DNA of 64,000 nucleotides from Nitrospira defluvii (GCA_011525625.1 WYAX01000012.1:372001-436000), one strand, 5' to 3'. Numbered from the stretch's first letter, positions 1 to 9,390 are shown. The notes: generated by a model not told the origin, from the sequence alone. A program made the numbers and translations.

Positions 1-63
1 CCCGTTCCCGGCTGGAATACTGGCGCCGGAGTTCGTACACTGCGTGCTGAATCAATTGATCTT

Positions 64-279
64 GTGATGCGCAAACCCGGCGAACCTATCTATCTGCGAG
101 TTCATCTGATCGCGCTGGCCATGGTGCTCATTGCCACTGTGGCCGTGCCCCGGGTGGCGGAGCTGTTTGTGGGGCCGCTGGGATTCGGCACTCATGCCTT
201 GCTGGGCCTCGGTATCGCTGTGATTGGGGGTATTGTCCTGTACTGGCGCTACAATGCCTCAGCACGAAACGAACCCTAG
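64..279 (+). CDS. Small two-helix membrane protein, unknown function
   Basis: The 71-residue product has two hydrophobic stretches, roughly residues 10-30 and 40-60, with a short polar tail, so it is probably a small inner-membrane protein. I do not recognise a family. The frame is open upstream to base 1 without a stop, so this could be the C-terminal part of a longer protein that begins outside the window. The GTG at 64 and ATG at 67 are only the first start codons visible, and neither has a clear Shine-Dalgarno sequence. Confidence 0.5.
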   Translation: MMRKPGEPIYLRVHLIALAMVLIATVAVPRVAELFVGPLGFGTHALLGLGIAVIGGIVLYWRYNASARNEP

Positions 280-485
280 CGCGTTCCCGGTTCCGGTTGA
301 CCCTGGTATCGCCCAAGCGAACGGGCGGCCGTACAGATTCGCTTCAGTGCTTCCCCTTGGACGACGATTCCTCAGCGGGACCTTCTGCATTCGATATCCC
401 TCCGACCCACTCTGCAAAGTTGTCCAGTTTGGGCGATCGATTGCCTGTTATGATCGGAGAATGCCTCGCCGATGGAGCAAGCACC

Positions 486-1127
486 ATGGTGGATAGAAGG
501 TGTGCGTCAATCGGACTCGTTGCCAGTCTTGTGCTCTGTTGGCTTCTTTTCTTTCTCCCCTCCGGTTCTCTTGCGGAATGGTACGTCGCCGGTCAGTTCG
601 GATGGAACTTCGTCGACCCCCTTCGTAACGTCAGGGGGACTGGTGCACTTGCCGGTCAAGACTTCCTCAATTTTAACCTGAAAACCAGCCCAGCCTTCGG
701 CGGTAAGGTAGGAATGTTCCCCGGTCATGGCATGTTCGGCGTTGAATTGGATGTGACGCATAGCAATCCGCACATCAAGAACCTGGACGATGCGCCAGGC
801 ATTCATCTGTCAGTGACCACGATCGGCGCCAATGTGTTGTTGCGATATCCAGGCGTTACCTGGCAGCCCTACATTGGCGGAGGCCCAGCGCTGCTCGTGG
901 CACATTTGGGGCGATCTTCAGAGACGGAACGTGATACGCAGCACTCGTTCGGTGGGAATGTGCTGGTTGGCATTCGTGCATTCGTCACGCCCAAGGTGGC
1001 ATGGTTCACGGAGTATAAATATACCGACTCTACGCTTCGCTTCGGTGGCGCACTGGGGCCGCTAGGGGGCTTCGAGGGAACCTATCGCGCCCATCAACTC
1101 TTCATGGGTTTGTCGTATCATTTCTGA
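486..1127 (+). CDS. Outer-membrane beta-barrel protein, exported
   Basis: The product is about 213 residues. It opens with a signal peptide (a basic MVDRR start, then a Leu/Phe-rich core ending near SGSLAEW). The mature part has alternating aromatic and polar stretches and Gly-rich turns, and it ends in Phe (GLSYHF), as outer-membrane barrels usually do. This resembles the small eight-stranded OmpA/OmpW/Opa-like porin families. The frame is open further upstream to 297, but the ATG at 486 was chosen because it follows GGAG at suitable spacing and starts the signal peptide directly. The function (structural, adhesin or channel) cannot be read from the sequence. Confidence 0.72.
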   Translation: MVDRRCASIGLVASLVLCWLLFFLPSGSLAEWYVAGQFGWNFVDPLRNVRGTGALAGQDFLNFNLKTSPAFGGKVGMFPGHGMFGVELDVTHSNPHIKNLDDAPGIHLSVTTIGANVLLRYPGVTWQPYIGGGPALLVAHLGRSSETERDTQHSFGGNVLVGIRAFVTPKVAWFTEYKYTDSTLRFGGALGPLGGFEGTYRAHQLFMGLSYHF

Positions 1128-1140
1128 GAGGGTCTCGCCT

Positions 1141-1635
1141 ATGCCCCTACGCGATCGGCTCATCGTCGCCTCACCCGCAATTTCAAAGAACGTATTGAGG
1201 TGCCGGCCTGTGTCGGCTGTGAATGACGCAAATGGGTACCGCACCGTCGGAGCAGCAATCGCCAATGTCGTTGGGCGCATCGCCTTGGCGCTCTGCCTGT
1301 ATGGGGCGCTGTCGGCCTGTGCAGAATCTGTTCATCAGACGGAGCGGCGTTCGAGGCAGGATTTTATGCTGGATCCGGGGTATGCTGGTGCGCAGTCCTA
1401 TGCCCATTGGCCTGGCCCTGGTTATGGTCCGGGGTATGGGATCGGCTACGGCGCAGGATATTGGGGAAATCCGCTGGGCTACTACGGGCTGCCCTATGGG
1501 GCCTATGGACCAGGCGGAATGGGATGGTATGGCGGATATGGAGGCTTCGGCGCGGCACGTCCGCCGGGTGGTTCGTCGGCCCCACGGCCAGCCTTACCTC
1601 CCAATACGCCTTCGCGGTTTAGAAAAGTTCACTGA
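1141..1635 (+). CDS. Gly/Tyr-rich putative lipoprotein
   Basis: The 164-residue product has a hydrophobic segment around residues 45-59 followed by a lipobox-like LSAC, so residue C60 may be lipidated. The region from about residue 78 to 140 is very rich in Gly, Tyr, Pro and Trp (repeated GYG/YGG-type units), suggesting a low-complexity, flexible surface segment. It starts 13 bases after the upstream barrel gene, so the two may be co-transcribed. The N-terminal 40 residues before the hydrophobic core are unusually long for a lipoprotein signal, so the true start may be further in; no internal start has a better ribosome-binding site. Function unknown. Confidence 0.55.
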   Translation: MPLRDRLIVASPAISKNVLRCRPVSAVNDANGYRTVGAAIANVVGRIALALCLYGALSACAESVHQTERRSRQDFMLDPGYAGAQSYAHWPGPGYGPGYGIGYGAGYWGNPLGYYGLPYGAYGPGGMGWYGGYGGFGAARPPGGSSAPRPALPPNTPSRFRKVH

Positions 1636-1769
1636 GTGGTCGGCTCAGTTCACATCGAGAGGGCTTCTCCTGATTTTCATCTGTAGAGCGGCACAGTGAC
1701 GGCAATTCTACTGTGCCTGGATGATCGAACGGCATGCGTGACGCACTGCTTTCAAAGACCCACGACAAT

Positions 1770-1797
1770 TTGACACATTCTTTGAAGCTGTGCTAAT
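1770..1797 (+). promoter_or_regulatory. Sigma-70-type promoter of the rpsF operon
   Basis: A perfect -35 box TTGACA (1770-1775) is followed, after 16 bases, by GCTAAT (1792-1797), which matches the last four positions of the -10 consensus. It is preceded by the TGn extended -10 element (1789-1791). Transcription would begin near 1804, leaving a leader of about 80 bases before rpsF. The rest of the 1636-1881 interval shows nothing else I can name. Confidence 0.55.
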
Positions 1798-1881
1798 TTC
1801 CCCAGCTCATGTCGGCTGATCCGGCATGCCTACACCTCGCTCCCATCTGTGAATGGGGGCCATTGTTCAGGAGGATTCTGC

Positions 1882-2241
1882 ATGGAGCTCTACGAGTCCC
1901 TGTTTATCATTCGTCCGACGTTAAGCGACGACGAAACGTCTGCCCTGATTGAAAAAATGAAGGGTGCCGTGACCAAACACGGTGCCACCCTCGTGCGGGC
2001 CGAAAATTGGGGCCGAAAAAAGCTTGCCTATGAGATCAAGCGTGAGCGTAAGGGTACTTACGTGTACTTTTATTTCCAGGGGCCTGGATCGACCATCGCC
2101 GAACTGGAGCGGGCTTACCGGCTTGAAGATTCGATCATCAAGTTTCTTACCGTAAAATTGGAGCAGGAGCCTGCTCCGCCAAGAGGTGCCCCCGTGGCCG
2201 CACCAGCCGCACAAGGAGCCACCGTTGGCGGGGTTCAATAA
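1882..2241 (+). CDS. rpsF: 30S ribosomal protein bS6
   Basis: The 119-residue product matches bS6: a MELYESLFIIRP opening, the central GRKKLAYEIK-type motif and a basic RNA-binding strand, with an Ala/Pro-rich tail after residue 100. bS6 pairs with bS18 on the platform of the small subunit. The start at 1882 is fixed by AGGAGG at 1869-1874; the GTG at 1849 would add eleven non-conserved residues. It is the first gene of the long ribosome/fatty-acid operon and overlaps ssb by 17 bases. Confidence 0.95.
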   Translation: MELYESLFIIRPTLSDDETSALIEKMKGAVTKHGATLVRAENWGRKKLAYEIKRERKGTYVYFYFQGPGSTIAELERAYRLEDSIIKFLTVKLEQEPAPPRGAPVAAPAAQGATVGGVQ

Positions 2242-2620
2242 AGTCATCCTGGTCGGAAATCTGACCCGGAACCCTGAGCTGCGGTATACGCCCAGCGGGA
2301 CCCCGGTCGCCAGCTTTGGCTTGGCGACCAGTCGACGCTTCAAGCAAGGCAATGAGCTGAAGGAAGAAGTGTGCTTCATCGACATCGTCGTGTTTGGCAA
2401 ACAGGCCGAACATTGCGGGCAATACTTGAGCAAGGGAAACGGAGTGATCATCGACGGGCGTCTTCAGCAGCGTCGATGGGAGACGGAAGATGGCCAGAAG
2501 CGAAGTAAACACGAAGTGGTGGCTCAAGGCGTGACCTTTTTGCCGAAGCGTGGCGAGGCCGGAGGTGAGGGCGGCAGCCTTCACGAAGAGCCACCTTCAT
2601 ACGAAGACGAACAGTTGTAG
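2225..2620 (+). CDS. ssb: Single-stranded DNA-binding protein, TTG start
   Basis: The 131-residue product has the OB-fold of bacterial SSB: AGFNKVILVGNLTRNPELRY at the N-terminus, then a CFIDIVVFGKQAE core with the aromatic DNA-stacking positions and an acidic C-terminal tip. The tip reads SYEDEQL rather than the usual DDIPF-type ending, so partner recruitment through the tail may differ. I place the start at TTG 2225, inside the 3' end of rpsF, because AAGGAG at 2213-2218 lies six bases before it and the family begins at this Ala-Gly-Phe-Asn. An upstream ATG at 2186 would add 13 unrelated residues. Confidence 0.9.
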   Translation: MAGFNKVILVGNLTRNPELRYTPSGTPVASFGLATSRRFKQGNELKEEVCFIDIVVFGKQAEHCGQYLSKGNGVIIDGRLQQRRWETEDGQKRSKHEVVAQGVTFLPKRGEAGGEGGSLHEEPPSYEDEQL

Positions 2621-2635
2621 GAGACGGAGGCGATC

Positions 2636-2893
2636 ATGGAACGAGGAGATCGTGGAAACAGCGGAGGGGGCGGCGGTCGATTTTTTCAGCGCCGGAAGCC
2701 GTGCCGGTTTTGCGTCGATAAAGCCCCGATTGATTTCAAGGATATCGGCCTGTTGCGGAATTTTCTCACCGAGCGGGGCCGGATCGTGCCTCGCCGTATT
2801 TCCGGCAATTGCTTGCAGCACCAACGCGTGTTGACGGTGGCGGTCAAGAGGGCTCGCCAAATCGCCTTAGTCAGTTTCGCGGAAGAGCGATAG
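2636..2893 (+). CDS. rpsR: 30S ribosomal protein bS18
   Basis: The 85-residue product has the bS18 hallmarks: a Gly/Arg-rich N-terminus, the KPCRFC segment, and the [21 protein letters not shown] and [10 protein letters not shown] stretches. It completes the rpsF-ssb-rpsR trio. In many bacteria rplI follows rpsR; here it is absent and a yceD-type gene comes next. Confidence 0.95.
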   Translation: MERGDRGNSGGGGGRFFQRRKPCRFCVDKAPIDFKDIGLLRNFLTERGRIVPRRISGNCLQHQRVLTVAVKRARQIALVSFAEER

Positions 2894-2977
2894 GGCAAGG
2901 GGTTGGTGTTGGTTCGTTGTGACTCACTCGGTGGAGCGGTGGGCCTTCCGTCCCGTTCATCGGCAGTGCGTGCAGGT

Positions 2978-3583
2978 ATGACGGTGCCTATGGAGACGCT
3001 CAATCCAGCGATTGTCGATATCGGCCCGGAAGGCCTGTCCGTCTCCTGTACGGTGACGGGGGCACAGTTGGGCCTGAGCGAGTCGGAGGACAAGTTCGAG
3101 GGGCCCCTTCAAATTCACGTGGAGCTCGAGAAGCAGGATGGTCCGATCGCAGTGACCGGCACGTTGGAGGGCACGGCAATCCGGCAGTGCGTCCGCTGTC
3201 TTGTTGACTATGCCGATCCTCTGTATGTCAGCCTCTATGCGGAGTATCTTCCGCAGACCGGCGTGACAGCTAAACCGGCCGTGGCAGAGCAGGGCCGGAA
3301 GAAGGCGAAACGTGCCGCTCAACCCGTTGAGCCGATTGAGGAAGCGGACGAGGAAGACGAATTGTATTGGTTTCAGGGAGATCATCTCGATTTGGCCCCG
3401 ATGTTGCGCGAGCAGGTGATCCTGGCCGCTCCGATGCAGCCGGTGTGTCGAGAGGAGTGTCTGGGGCTCTGTTCCCAGTGCGGACAGAATCTCAACGAAC
3501 GCCGCTGTGGTTGCCCGCCCGAACAGGCGCCTAGTCCGTTCCGAGTGCTGCGGGGACGCCAATCCAAGGGTGGTAACGCATAG
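2978..3583 (+). CDS. yceD: YceD/DUF177 family protein, large-subunit assembly-linked
   Basis: The product is about 201 residues. It has the CxxC of the central RQCVRCL motif and a C-terminal Cys cluster (CREECLGLC, CGQNLN, CGC) typical of DUF177 proteins. These are nearly always encoded just before rpmF, as here, and are linked to 23S rRNA accumulation and ribosome assembly. A Lys/Glu-rich linker at about residues 110-135 is longer than in many family members. The start is uncertain: the ATG at 2978 or 2990 fits the family's N-terminus, while a TTG at 2909 has a better-placed AAGGGG (2897-2902) and would add 23 residues. Confidence 0.82.
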   Translation: MTVPMETLNPAIVDIGPEGLSVSCTVTGAQLGLSESEDKFEGPLQIHVELEKQDGPIAVTGTLEGTAIRQCVRCLVDYADPLYVSLYAEYLPQTGVTAKPAVAEQGRKKAKRAAQPVEPIEEADEEDELYWFQGDHLDLAPMLREQVILAAPMQPVCREECLGLCSQCGQNLNERRCGCPPEQAPSPFRVLRGRQSKGGNA

Positions 3584-3621
3584 TGTATTAACCGGGTCGT
3601 GGGCCCGTTGAAGGAGTCGTC

Positions 3622-3807
3622 ATGCCAAATCCAAAACACAAACATTCACGATCCCGGCGAGATATGCGGAGAACGGCCAAGATGCGGCTGGTGCCTCCAG
3701 GATTTTCGCTCTGCCCGCAGTGTCACGAATTGAAGCTGCCGCATTACACGTGCATGAACTGTGGTACGTACAAGGGCAAGGCCGTCATCGTCGTCGAGGA
3801 ATCCTAG
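3622..3807 (+). CDS. rpmF: 50S ribosomal protein bL32
   Basis: The 61-residue product begins MPNPKHKHSRSRRDMRR and carries the zinc-ribbon pair CPQC and CMNC, so it is a zinc-binding (C+) form of bL32. It has a strong ribosome-binding site (AAGGAG) about seven bases before the ATG. It lies between yceD and plsX, the conserved arrangement in many bacteria. Confidence 0.95.
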   Translation: MPNPKHKHSRSRRDMRRTAKMRLVPPGFSLCPQCHELKLPHYTCMNCGTYKGKAVIVVEES

Positions 3808-3959
3808 GTCAGTGTTATGTTCCTGACGTGATTCGGGTACAATCATCCGCCGTGATCACGATTCAACGTCATGCCATGCGTGAGGCCCGTTCAGGTCCTG
3901 GCCGGCAGGGCGTCTCTACACGATTCTTCAGTTCTCTATCCGTGGACCGTTAACCGCAC

Positions 3960-4991
3960 ATGAAGATTGCCGTCGATGCGATGGGCGGAGACCACGGGCC
4001 GGCCCCGGTCATTGAAGGCGCGATGCAAGCCGCGCAGGAGCTGGGTGTCGGCATCATCCTCGTCGGTAAGGAAGGCGAGCTGTCCGCCGCCTGCCGCAAG
4101 CTCAACTGTTACGACGAGCGGATCACGATTCATCATGCCCCGCAGGTGGTCGAGATGCACGAGTCACCGGCTGCGGTGGCGCGGAAGAAGCGGGACTCGT
4201 CCATCTGGATTGCCACGGAGTTAGTCAAGTCGGGGGATGCTGACGCCGTGGTGAGTCCGGGCAACACGGGTGCCAGTATGGTCTCCTCGTTTTTCGTCCT
4301 GGGGTTGATCAAAGGCGTCGAGCGCCCGGCGATTGCCACGATGCTCCCTACGTTGACGGGCAGCGCCGTGATGTTGGATGTCGGTGCGAACGTCGATTGC
4401 ACGGCTCAGCACCTGGAACAATTTGCGTTGATGGGCAACGAGTTCGCGAAGCATGTGTACGCAAAACCTAATCCACGGGTCGGTTTGCTCAGTATCGGCG
4501 AGGAAGACAGTAAAGGTAATGAAGTCACTAAGGAAGCGTTTAGGTTGTTGAAGGCCAGCCCGCTGAATTTTATCGGCAACATTGAGGGCCGCGAGGTCTA
4601 CAGCGGAAGCGCAGACGTGGTGGTGTGTGACGGATTCATCGGAAACGTGGCCCTGAAAATTTCCGAGGGGGTGGCGGACGTCATCAAGAAGTTGCTGATG
4701 AAGGAACTCTCGGGGTCGTGGCTGGGCCGCTTGGCCTACCCACTGATCGCGAAGCCGCTGTTGAATCTGAAACGAAAAATCGACTATGCCGAGTTCGGGG
4801 GTGCTCCCTTGTTAGGCGTAAACGGGACCACGATGATTTGCCATGGTCGGTCGTCAGCCAAGGCGATCAAGAACGCCATTCGTCGGGCGAAGGGCTTGGC
4901 AGAGACCCGGCTGGATGAGTTGATTCAGCGCGACATCGAAGAGAGTCTGCGTCGGCATCAAAATGAACGGCCGGAAGGAAAACGGGTGTGA
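3960..4991 (+). CDS. plsX: Phosphate acyltransferase PlsX
   Basis: The 343-residue product starts MKIAVDAMGGDHGP, the diagnostic PlsX N-terminus, and keeps the VVSPGNTGA, MLDVGAN, GLLSIGEEDSKGNE and VVCDGFIGNV motifs. It converts acyl-ACP and phosphate into acyl-phosphate for phosphatidic acid synthesis and acts peripherally at the membrane. It links the ribosomal genes to the fab block. It overlaps fabH by four bases (GTGA), suggesting translational coupling. Confidence 0.95.
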   Translation: MKIAVDAMGGDHGPAPVIEGAMQAAQELGVGIILVGKEGELSAACRKLNCYDERITIHHAPQVVEMHESPAAVARKKRDSSIWIATELVKSGDADAVVSPGNTGASMVSSFFVLGLIKGVERPAIATMLPTLTGSAVMLDVGANVDCTAQHLEQFALMGNEFAKHVYAKPNPRVGLLSIGEEDSKGNEVTKEAFRLLKASPLNFIGNIEGREVYSGSADVVVCDGFIGNVALKISEGVADVIKKLLMKELSGSWLGRLAYPLIAKPLLNLKRKIDYAEFGGAPLLGVNGTTMICHGRSSAKAIKNAIRRAKGLAETRLDELIQRDIEESLRRHQNERPEGKRV

Positions 4992-5965
4992 GACGCGCGC
5001 GAATTACCGGAACCGGCTCCTATGCCCCAGAGCGCGTGATGACCAACGCCGAGCTGGAACAATTGGTCGCGACGTCCGATGAATGGATTCGTGAACGCAC
5101 CGGCATCCGGGAACGTCGGATTGCGGCGAAAGGGCAGGCCTGCTCCGATCTGGGGATGATTGCGGCAGAGCGTGCCTTGAAGGCGGCGGGTGTGTCCGCC
5201 GGTGAGCTCGACATGATCCTCCTGGCGACCTGCACAGGGGACATGCCGTTGCCCTCGACGGCCTGCTTGCTCCAACATCGATTGGGTGCGACCCGCGCGG
5301 CAGCGTGTGATCTGTCTGCGGCCTGTTGTGGGTTCGTCTATGCGTTGGGTGTTGCCGATGCGTACGTCAAGACCGGAATGCGACATGTGTTGGTCGTGGG
5401 ATCGGAGGTGATGTCGACGATCACCGATTGGACCGACCGTAACACCTGCATTTTGTTTGGGGACGGTGCCGGAGCAGCCGTCGTGAGTGCGTCTGATGGT
5501 GATCGAGGCATCCTGTCCACGCATCTGCATTCCGATGGAAGTCTGTCGGATTTGATCGTGGTGCCGGGCGGCGGGACGCGGATTCCTCCTTCCGAACCCA
5601 TGATGAACGATCGCGCGCAATACATCAAAATGAAGGGCAATGAAACCTTCAAAGTGGCGGTCCGGACGCTTGAGGACGTGGCACGGGAGACTCTTGCGGC
5701 GCACAATCTTTCCGTGGAGGATCTGGACCTGTACATTCCGCATCAAGCCAACCTGCGGATTATCAAAGCGGTGGCTGATCGCCTAGGCTTGCCGCTTGAA
5801 AAAGTCGTCCTGAACATGGACCGGTACGGCAACACGTCCGCCGCCTCTATCCCCATCGCGCTGGACGAAGCGGTGCGTGACGGGCGGGTCAAGGAGGGTC
5901 AGTTGGTGATGTTCGGGGCATTCGGTGCAGGACTCACCTGGGCCTCGACGTTACTGCGCTGGTAG
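4988..5965 (+). CDS. fabH: 3-oxoacyl-ACP synthase III
   Basis: The 325-residue KAS III starts the fatty-acid chain by condensing acetyl-CoA with malonyl-ACP. The catalytic triad is visible: Cys in the AACCGF motif (about residue 112), His in the PHQANLRI motif and Asn in the YGNTSAAS motif. The GTG start at 4988 overlaps the plsX stop and follows AAGGA. A RITGTGSYAPE N-terminus confirms it. Confidence 0.95.
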   Translation: MRRARITGTGSYAPERVMTNAELEQLVATSDEWIRERTGIRERRIAAKGQACSDLGMIAAERALKAAGVSAGELDMILLATCTGDMPLPSTACLLQHRLGATRAAACDLSAACCGFVYALGVADAYVKTGMRHVLVVGSEVMSTITDWTDRNTCILFGDGAGAAVVSASDGDRGILSTHLHSDGSLSDLIVVPGGGTRIPPSEPMMNDRAQYIKMKGNETFKVAVRTLEDVARETLAAHNLSVEDLDLYIPHQANLRIIKAVADRLGLPLEKVVLNMDRYGNTSAASIPIALDEAVRDGRVKEGQLVMFGAFGAGLTWASTLLRW

Positions 5966-6074
5966 GGGCGAGAGGCCGGGCAGGAACGACCGGCGAGGTG
6001 GGTGCGGGCTGCATCGATCGTTCAGCTTTTTCCCGTTGACATTGAACGTGGTTTCTACGATACCTTACGCGGCT

Positions 6075-7022
6075 ATGACAGTTTCAGGAATCGGATTTTT
6101 GTTCCCCGGACAGGGGTCGCAGTCGGTGGGCATGGGGCGCGGATTCTACGATGCGTCCCCAACGATAAGGGCCCTGTACGACGAAGCGTCTTCTATCCTG
6201 GGGTACGATATTGCGCAACTGTGTTTTGAGGGGCCGGCTGAACGGTTGAATTTGACGGAACATACTCAGCCCGCGTTGTTTGTGAGCAGTGCGGCGGCGT
6301 TGAAAGCCATGGAGCCCGCGGGGCTGGTACCGTTGGTGGTTGCGGGACATAGTTTGGGCGAGTATTCGGCCTTGTATGCCGCGGGGGGGGTATCGTTCCA
6401 TGACGCAGTCGCGCTGGTGCAGAAACGGGGTCGCTATATGTCCGAGGCTGTGCCGCCAGGTACGGGCTTGGTCGCGGCGCTGTTGGGCTTGTCGGCAGAG
6501 GTCGTCAAGGCTGCGTGTCAGGAGGCTGCTTCTCTGGGAGTTGTCGCCGCGGCGAATTACAATTCTCCCGGACAAGTAGTGATTGCCGGGGACAAGGCCG
6601 CGGTTGAACGGGCCATTGCAATCGCCAAGAGTAAGGGATGCAAAAAAGCTATTCCGCTCCCAGTGAGTGTGCCGGTGCATACCCCGCTGATGCAGGGCGC
6701 CGCAAGCCGCTTGGCTGCGGAATTTGGTAGGGTTGTCTGGCACGACCTGCGGGTGCCGTTGATGAATAATGCTGAAGCGGTGGCGTTGCAACGAGCCGAG
6801 GACATTCGGACATCGTTAGTTCGACAACTCCCGTCGTCCGTACGATGGGAAGAATCGGTGCAGAAGATGGTCGAATTAGGCGTCACCACCTTTGTGGAAA
6901 TCGGGCCGGGGACCGTCCTCACCGGATTGGTGAAGCGGATTCTTCCGGGCGCTGTGACGGCGAACGTCCATGATCCGAAATCATTGGATGCCGCGCTGAT
7001 CACGTTGGGTGTGAAGCAGTAA
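6075..7022 (+). CDS. fabD: Malonyl-CoA:ACP transacylase
   Basis: The 315-residue product carries the FLFPGQGSQ opening and the GHSLGEYSA nucleophile elbow (catalytic Ser), with a late PVHTPLM His region. It transfers malonyl from CoA to ACP. The frame is open upstream to 5925, but the family begins at the MTVSGIGFLFPGQ Met, so the ATG at 6075 is used. No clear Shine-Dalgarno precedes it. A TTGACA at 6036-6041, with only weak -10 candidates behind it, might give a secondary promoter. Confidence 0.93.
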   Translation: MTVSGIGFLFPGQGSQSVGMGRGFYDASPTIRALYDEASSILGYDIAQLCFEGPAERLNLTEHTQPALFVSSAAALKAMEPAGLVPLVVAGHSLGEYSALYAAGGVSFHDAVALVQKRGRYMSEAVPPGTGLVAALLGLSAEVVKAACQEAASLGVVAAANYNSPGQVVIAGDKAAVERAIAIAKSKGCKKAIPLPVSVPVHTPLMQGAASRLAAEFGRVVWHDLRVPLMNNAEAVALQRAEDIRTSLVRQLPSSVRWEESVQKMVELGVTTFVEIGPGTVLTGLVKRILPGAVTANVHDPKSLDAALITLGVKQ

Positions 7023-7048
7023 GACTAGAGACTGCGGAGAAGAGGCCG

Positions 7049-7792
7049 ATGTCATTACAGGGAAAAGTCGCGATCGTGACGGGTGGAGCGCAGGGAATCG
7101 GACGCGCCATTGCCGAAGGCTTGGCGGAGGATGGCGCCGACATTGTCGTGGCGGATCTTGATCCCACGCGCTCGCAAGAGGCTGTGGCGGCGATTGAAAA
7201 ATTGGGACGGCGGGCGCTGAGTGTAAAAGTCAATGTGGCCGATTGGAACGATGCCAAGGCCATGGCCGATCAGGTCATGAAAGCGTGGGGACGGATCGAC
7301 ATCCTGGTGAACAACGCCGGCATTACGCGTGACGGGTTGTTGCTGCGGATGAAGGAAGAGGATTGGAATCTAGTCCTACAAGTCAATTTGAACGGGACCT
7401 TCCACTGCACGAAGGCCGTACTGCTCCCGATGACGAAGCAGCGGTTTGGGCGTATCGTGAACATTGCGTCGATCGTCGGGGCGATGGGTAATGTGGGCCA
7501 GGCGAACTACTCGGCTTCCAAAGCGGCGGTGATGGGGTTTACCAAAACTGTGGCGCGCGAATATGCGAGTCGTGCAGTCACGGTCAACGCGGTGGCTCCC
7601 GGCTTTATCGACACGGCAATGACACAGGGATTGCCGCTGGAGGTCAAGGAGGCTTTGCAGAAGCAGATTCCATTGGGACGGTTGGGGCTTCCCTCCGATA
7701 TTGCCGCGGCAGTGCGATTTCTGGTGTCTGATGCCGCGTCGTACATCACGGGGCAGGTGTTGCACGTGAACGGCGGCATGCTCATGGTATAA
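7049..7792 (+). CDS. fabG: 3-oxoacyl-ACP reductase
   Basis: The 247-residue short-chain dehydrogenase has the [13 protein letters not shown]-binding turn, the NNAG motif and the Ser...Tyr-x3-Lys catalytic set (NIASIVG and YSASKAA). It reduces 3-oxoacyl-ACP in the elongation cycle. Its place between fabD and acpP, and its 247-residue length, support FabG over other SDR enzymes. Confidence 0.94.
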   Translation: MSLQGKVAIVTGGAQGIGRAIAEGLAEDGADIVVADLDPTRSQEAVAAIEKLGRRALSVKVNVADWNDAKAMADQVMKAWGRIDILVNNAGITRDGLLLRMKEEDWNLVLQVNLNGTFHCTKAVLLPMTKQRFGRIVNIASIVGAMGNVGQANYSASKAAVMGFTKTVAREYASRAVTVNAVAPGFIDTAMTQGLPLEVKEALQKQIPLGRLGLPSDIAAAVRFLVSDAASYITGQVLHVNGGMLMV

Positions 7793-7893
7793 GGATGTTG
7801 GGTCGGGGCCGTGGATCGATAGGAGTCGGTTCACGAGGTCTCGGCGAGGAATGGGGCAGCAACGTGCGATTGGGGAAGGAGGTGGGCAAGTCC

Positions 7894-8127
7894 ATGGCAA
7901 CAGTAGATGAACGGGTGAAGAAGATTATTGCGGAACAGTTGGGGGTTGAAGAAGAAGAGGTGACGCCGGAAGCGCACTTCGTCGAAGACTTGGGCGCGGA
8001 TTCGCTCGACACGGTTGAGCTGGTGATGGCGCTTGAGGAGGAGTTTGAAATCGAGATCCCCGATGAGGATGCGGAAAAAATTCTCACGGTCGGTAAAGCG
8101 CTGGATTACATTAAAGAGAAGGCCTAG
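7894..8127 (+). CDS. acpP: Acyl carrier protein
   Basis: The 77-residue acidic product has the phosphopantetheine site DSLDTVE within [13 protein letters not shown], and a typical KALDYIKEK end. It carries acyl intermediates for the neighbouring fab enzymes. The ATG at 7894 follows an excellent AAGGAGGTG (7876-7884), suited to a highly expressed protein. The open frame beginning at 7795 would add 33 non-conserved residues. Confidence 0.95.
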   Translation: MATVDERVKKIIAEQLGVEEEEVTPEAHFVEDLGADSLDTVELVMALEEEFEIEIPDEDAEKILTVGKALDYIKEKA

Positions 8128-8139
8128 CAGACAGTACCT

Positions 8140-9390
8140 ATGCAGGATCAATCCGTCAGACGCGTCGTGATAACCGGTCTCGGACTGGTGACTCCCTTGG
8201 GCACCGGAGTAGACAAGACCTGGAAAGCGTTATGCGCCGGGGAGTCGGGCATCGGACGAATCACGCGATTCGATCCCACCGGGTACGATGCGCAAATCGC
8301 CGGCGAGGTCAAAGATTTCGATCCGGCCCGGTTCATCGAGAAAAAAGAAATCAAGAAGATGGACACCTTCATCCACTATGCGGTGGGCGCCAGCCAGCTT
8401 GCGGTGGACGACGCGAATCTCAGGGTGTCGCCGGAAGAGGCGACGAGAGTCGGTGTGTATATCGGGTCGGGGATCGGTGGGTTGGGCTCCATCGAGCATT
8501 ACCACGACGTGCTGAGGGAGAAGGGGCCCGGACGGGTGTCACCGTTTTTCATTCCGATGACCATCATCAACCTGGCCTCAGGGCAGGTGGCGATACGGGT
8601 TGGCGCCAAAGGGCCGAATTCCTGTGCGGTGACGGCCTGTGCGACGGGCAATCACTGCATCGGGGATGCGTATCGGCTCATTCAACGGAACGACGCCGAT
8701 GTGATGATTGCCGGCGGTGCGGAGGCGGCGATTACCCCGTTGGGTGTTGCAGGATTTGCTTCGGCCAAAGCGCTGTCCTTCAGAAACAGCGACCCTACCA
8801 AAGCCAGCCGGCCTTTCGATAAAGACCGTGACGGCTTCGTCTTGGGCGAAGGCGCCGGGGTGGTTGTTCTCGAAGAATTGGAGCACGCCCGCGCGCGCGG
8901 AGTACACATCTACGCCGAGCTGATCGGCTATGCGATGAACAGCGACGCCTACCACATCACCGCGCCGCCGGAAGAGGGCGAAGGCGCCGTGCGTTGTATG
9001 GAGATGGCGCTGAAGAACGCCGGGGTCACAAAAACCGACATCGGGTACATCAATGCGCATGGCACCTCGACGATGGCGGATGCCATTGAAACGAAGGCGA
9101 TCAAGCATGTGTTCGGAGAGCAGGCCTACCGCATTCCCGTCAGCTCTACGAAGTCCATGACAGGGCATTTGCTCGGTGCGGCTGGTGGGATTGAGGCCGT
9201 GTTCAGCATCCTTGCATTACATCATGGCATCCTACCCCCTACCATCAACCTGGATTATCCCGATCCCGCCTGCGATCTGGATTACGTGCCTAATCAGGCG
9301 CGTCCTGCCAAGATTCAGGTGGCCCTTTCAAATTCGTTTGGTTTCGGCGGGGTCAATGCCTGCCTGATCTTTCGCAGATGTGATCAGTAA
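8140..9390 (+). CDS. fabF: 3-oxoacyl-ACP synthase II
   Basis: The 416-residue KAS II has catalytic Cys in TACATGNH, His in NAHGTSTM and His in KSMTGHLLG. It performs the elongating condensations. It starts 12 bases after acpP, the standard order, and is followed by rnc. Confidence 0.95.
   Translation: MQDQSVRRVVITGLGLVTPLGTGVDKTWKALCAGESGIGRITRFDPTGYDAQIAGEVKDFDPARFIEKKEIKKMDTFIHYAVGASQLAVDDANLRVSPEEATRVGVYIGSGIGGLGSIEHYHDVLREKGPGRVSPFFIPMTIINLASGQVAIRVGAKGPNSCAVTACATGNHCIGDAYRLIQRNDADVMIAGGAEAAITPLGVAGFASAKALSFRNSDPTKASRPFDKDRDGFVLGEGAGVVVLEELEHARARGVHIYAELIGYAMNSDAYHITAPPEEGEGAVRCMEMALKNAGVTKTDIGYINAHGTSTMADAIETKAIKHVFGEQAYRIPVSSTKSMTGHLLGAAGGIEAVFSILALHHGILPPTINLDYPDPACDLDYVPNQARPAKIQVALSNSFGFGGVNACLIFRRCDQ

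Noticed and set aside
8232-8822. 196-residue plus-strand frame inside fabF
   Set aside because: Overlaps a highly conserved KAS II gene in a shifted frame; Arg/Gly-rich shadow.
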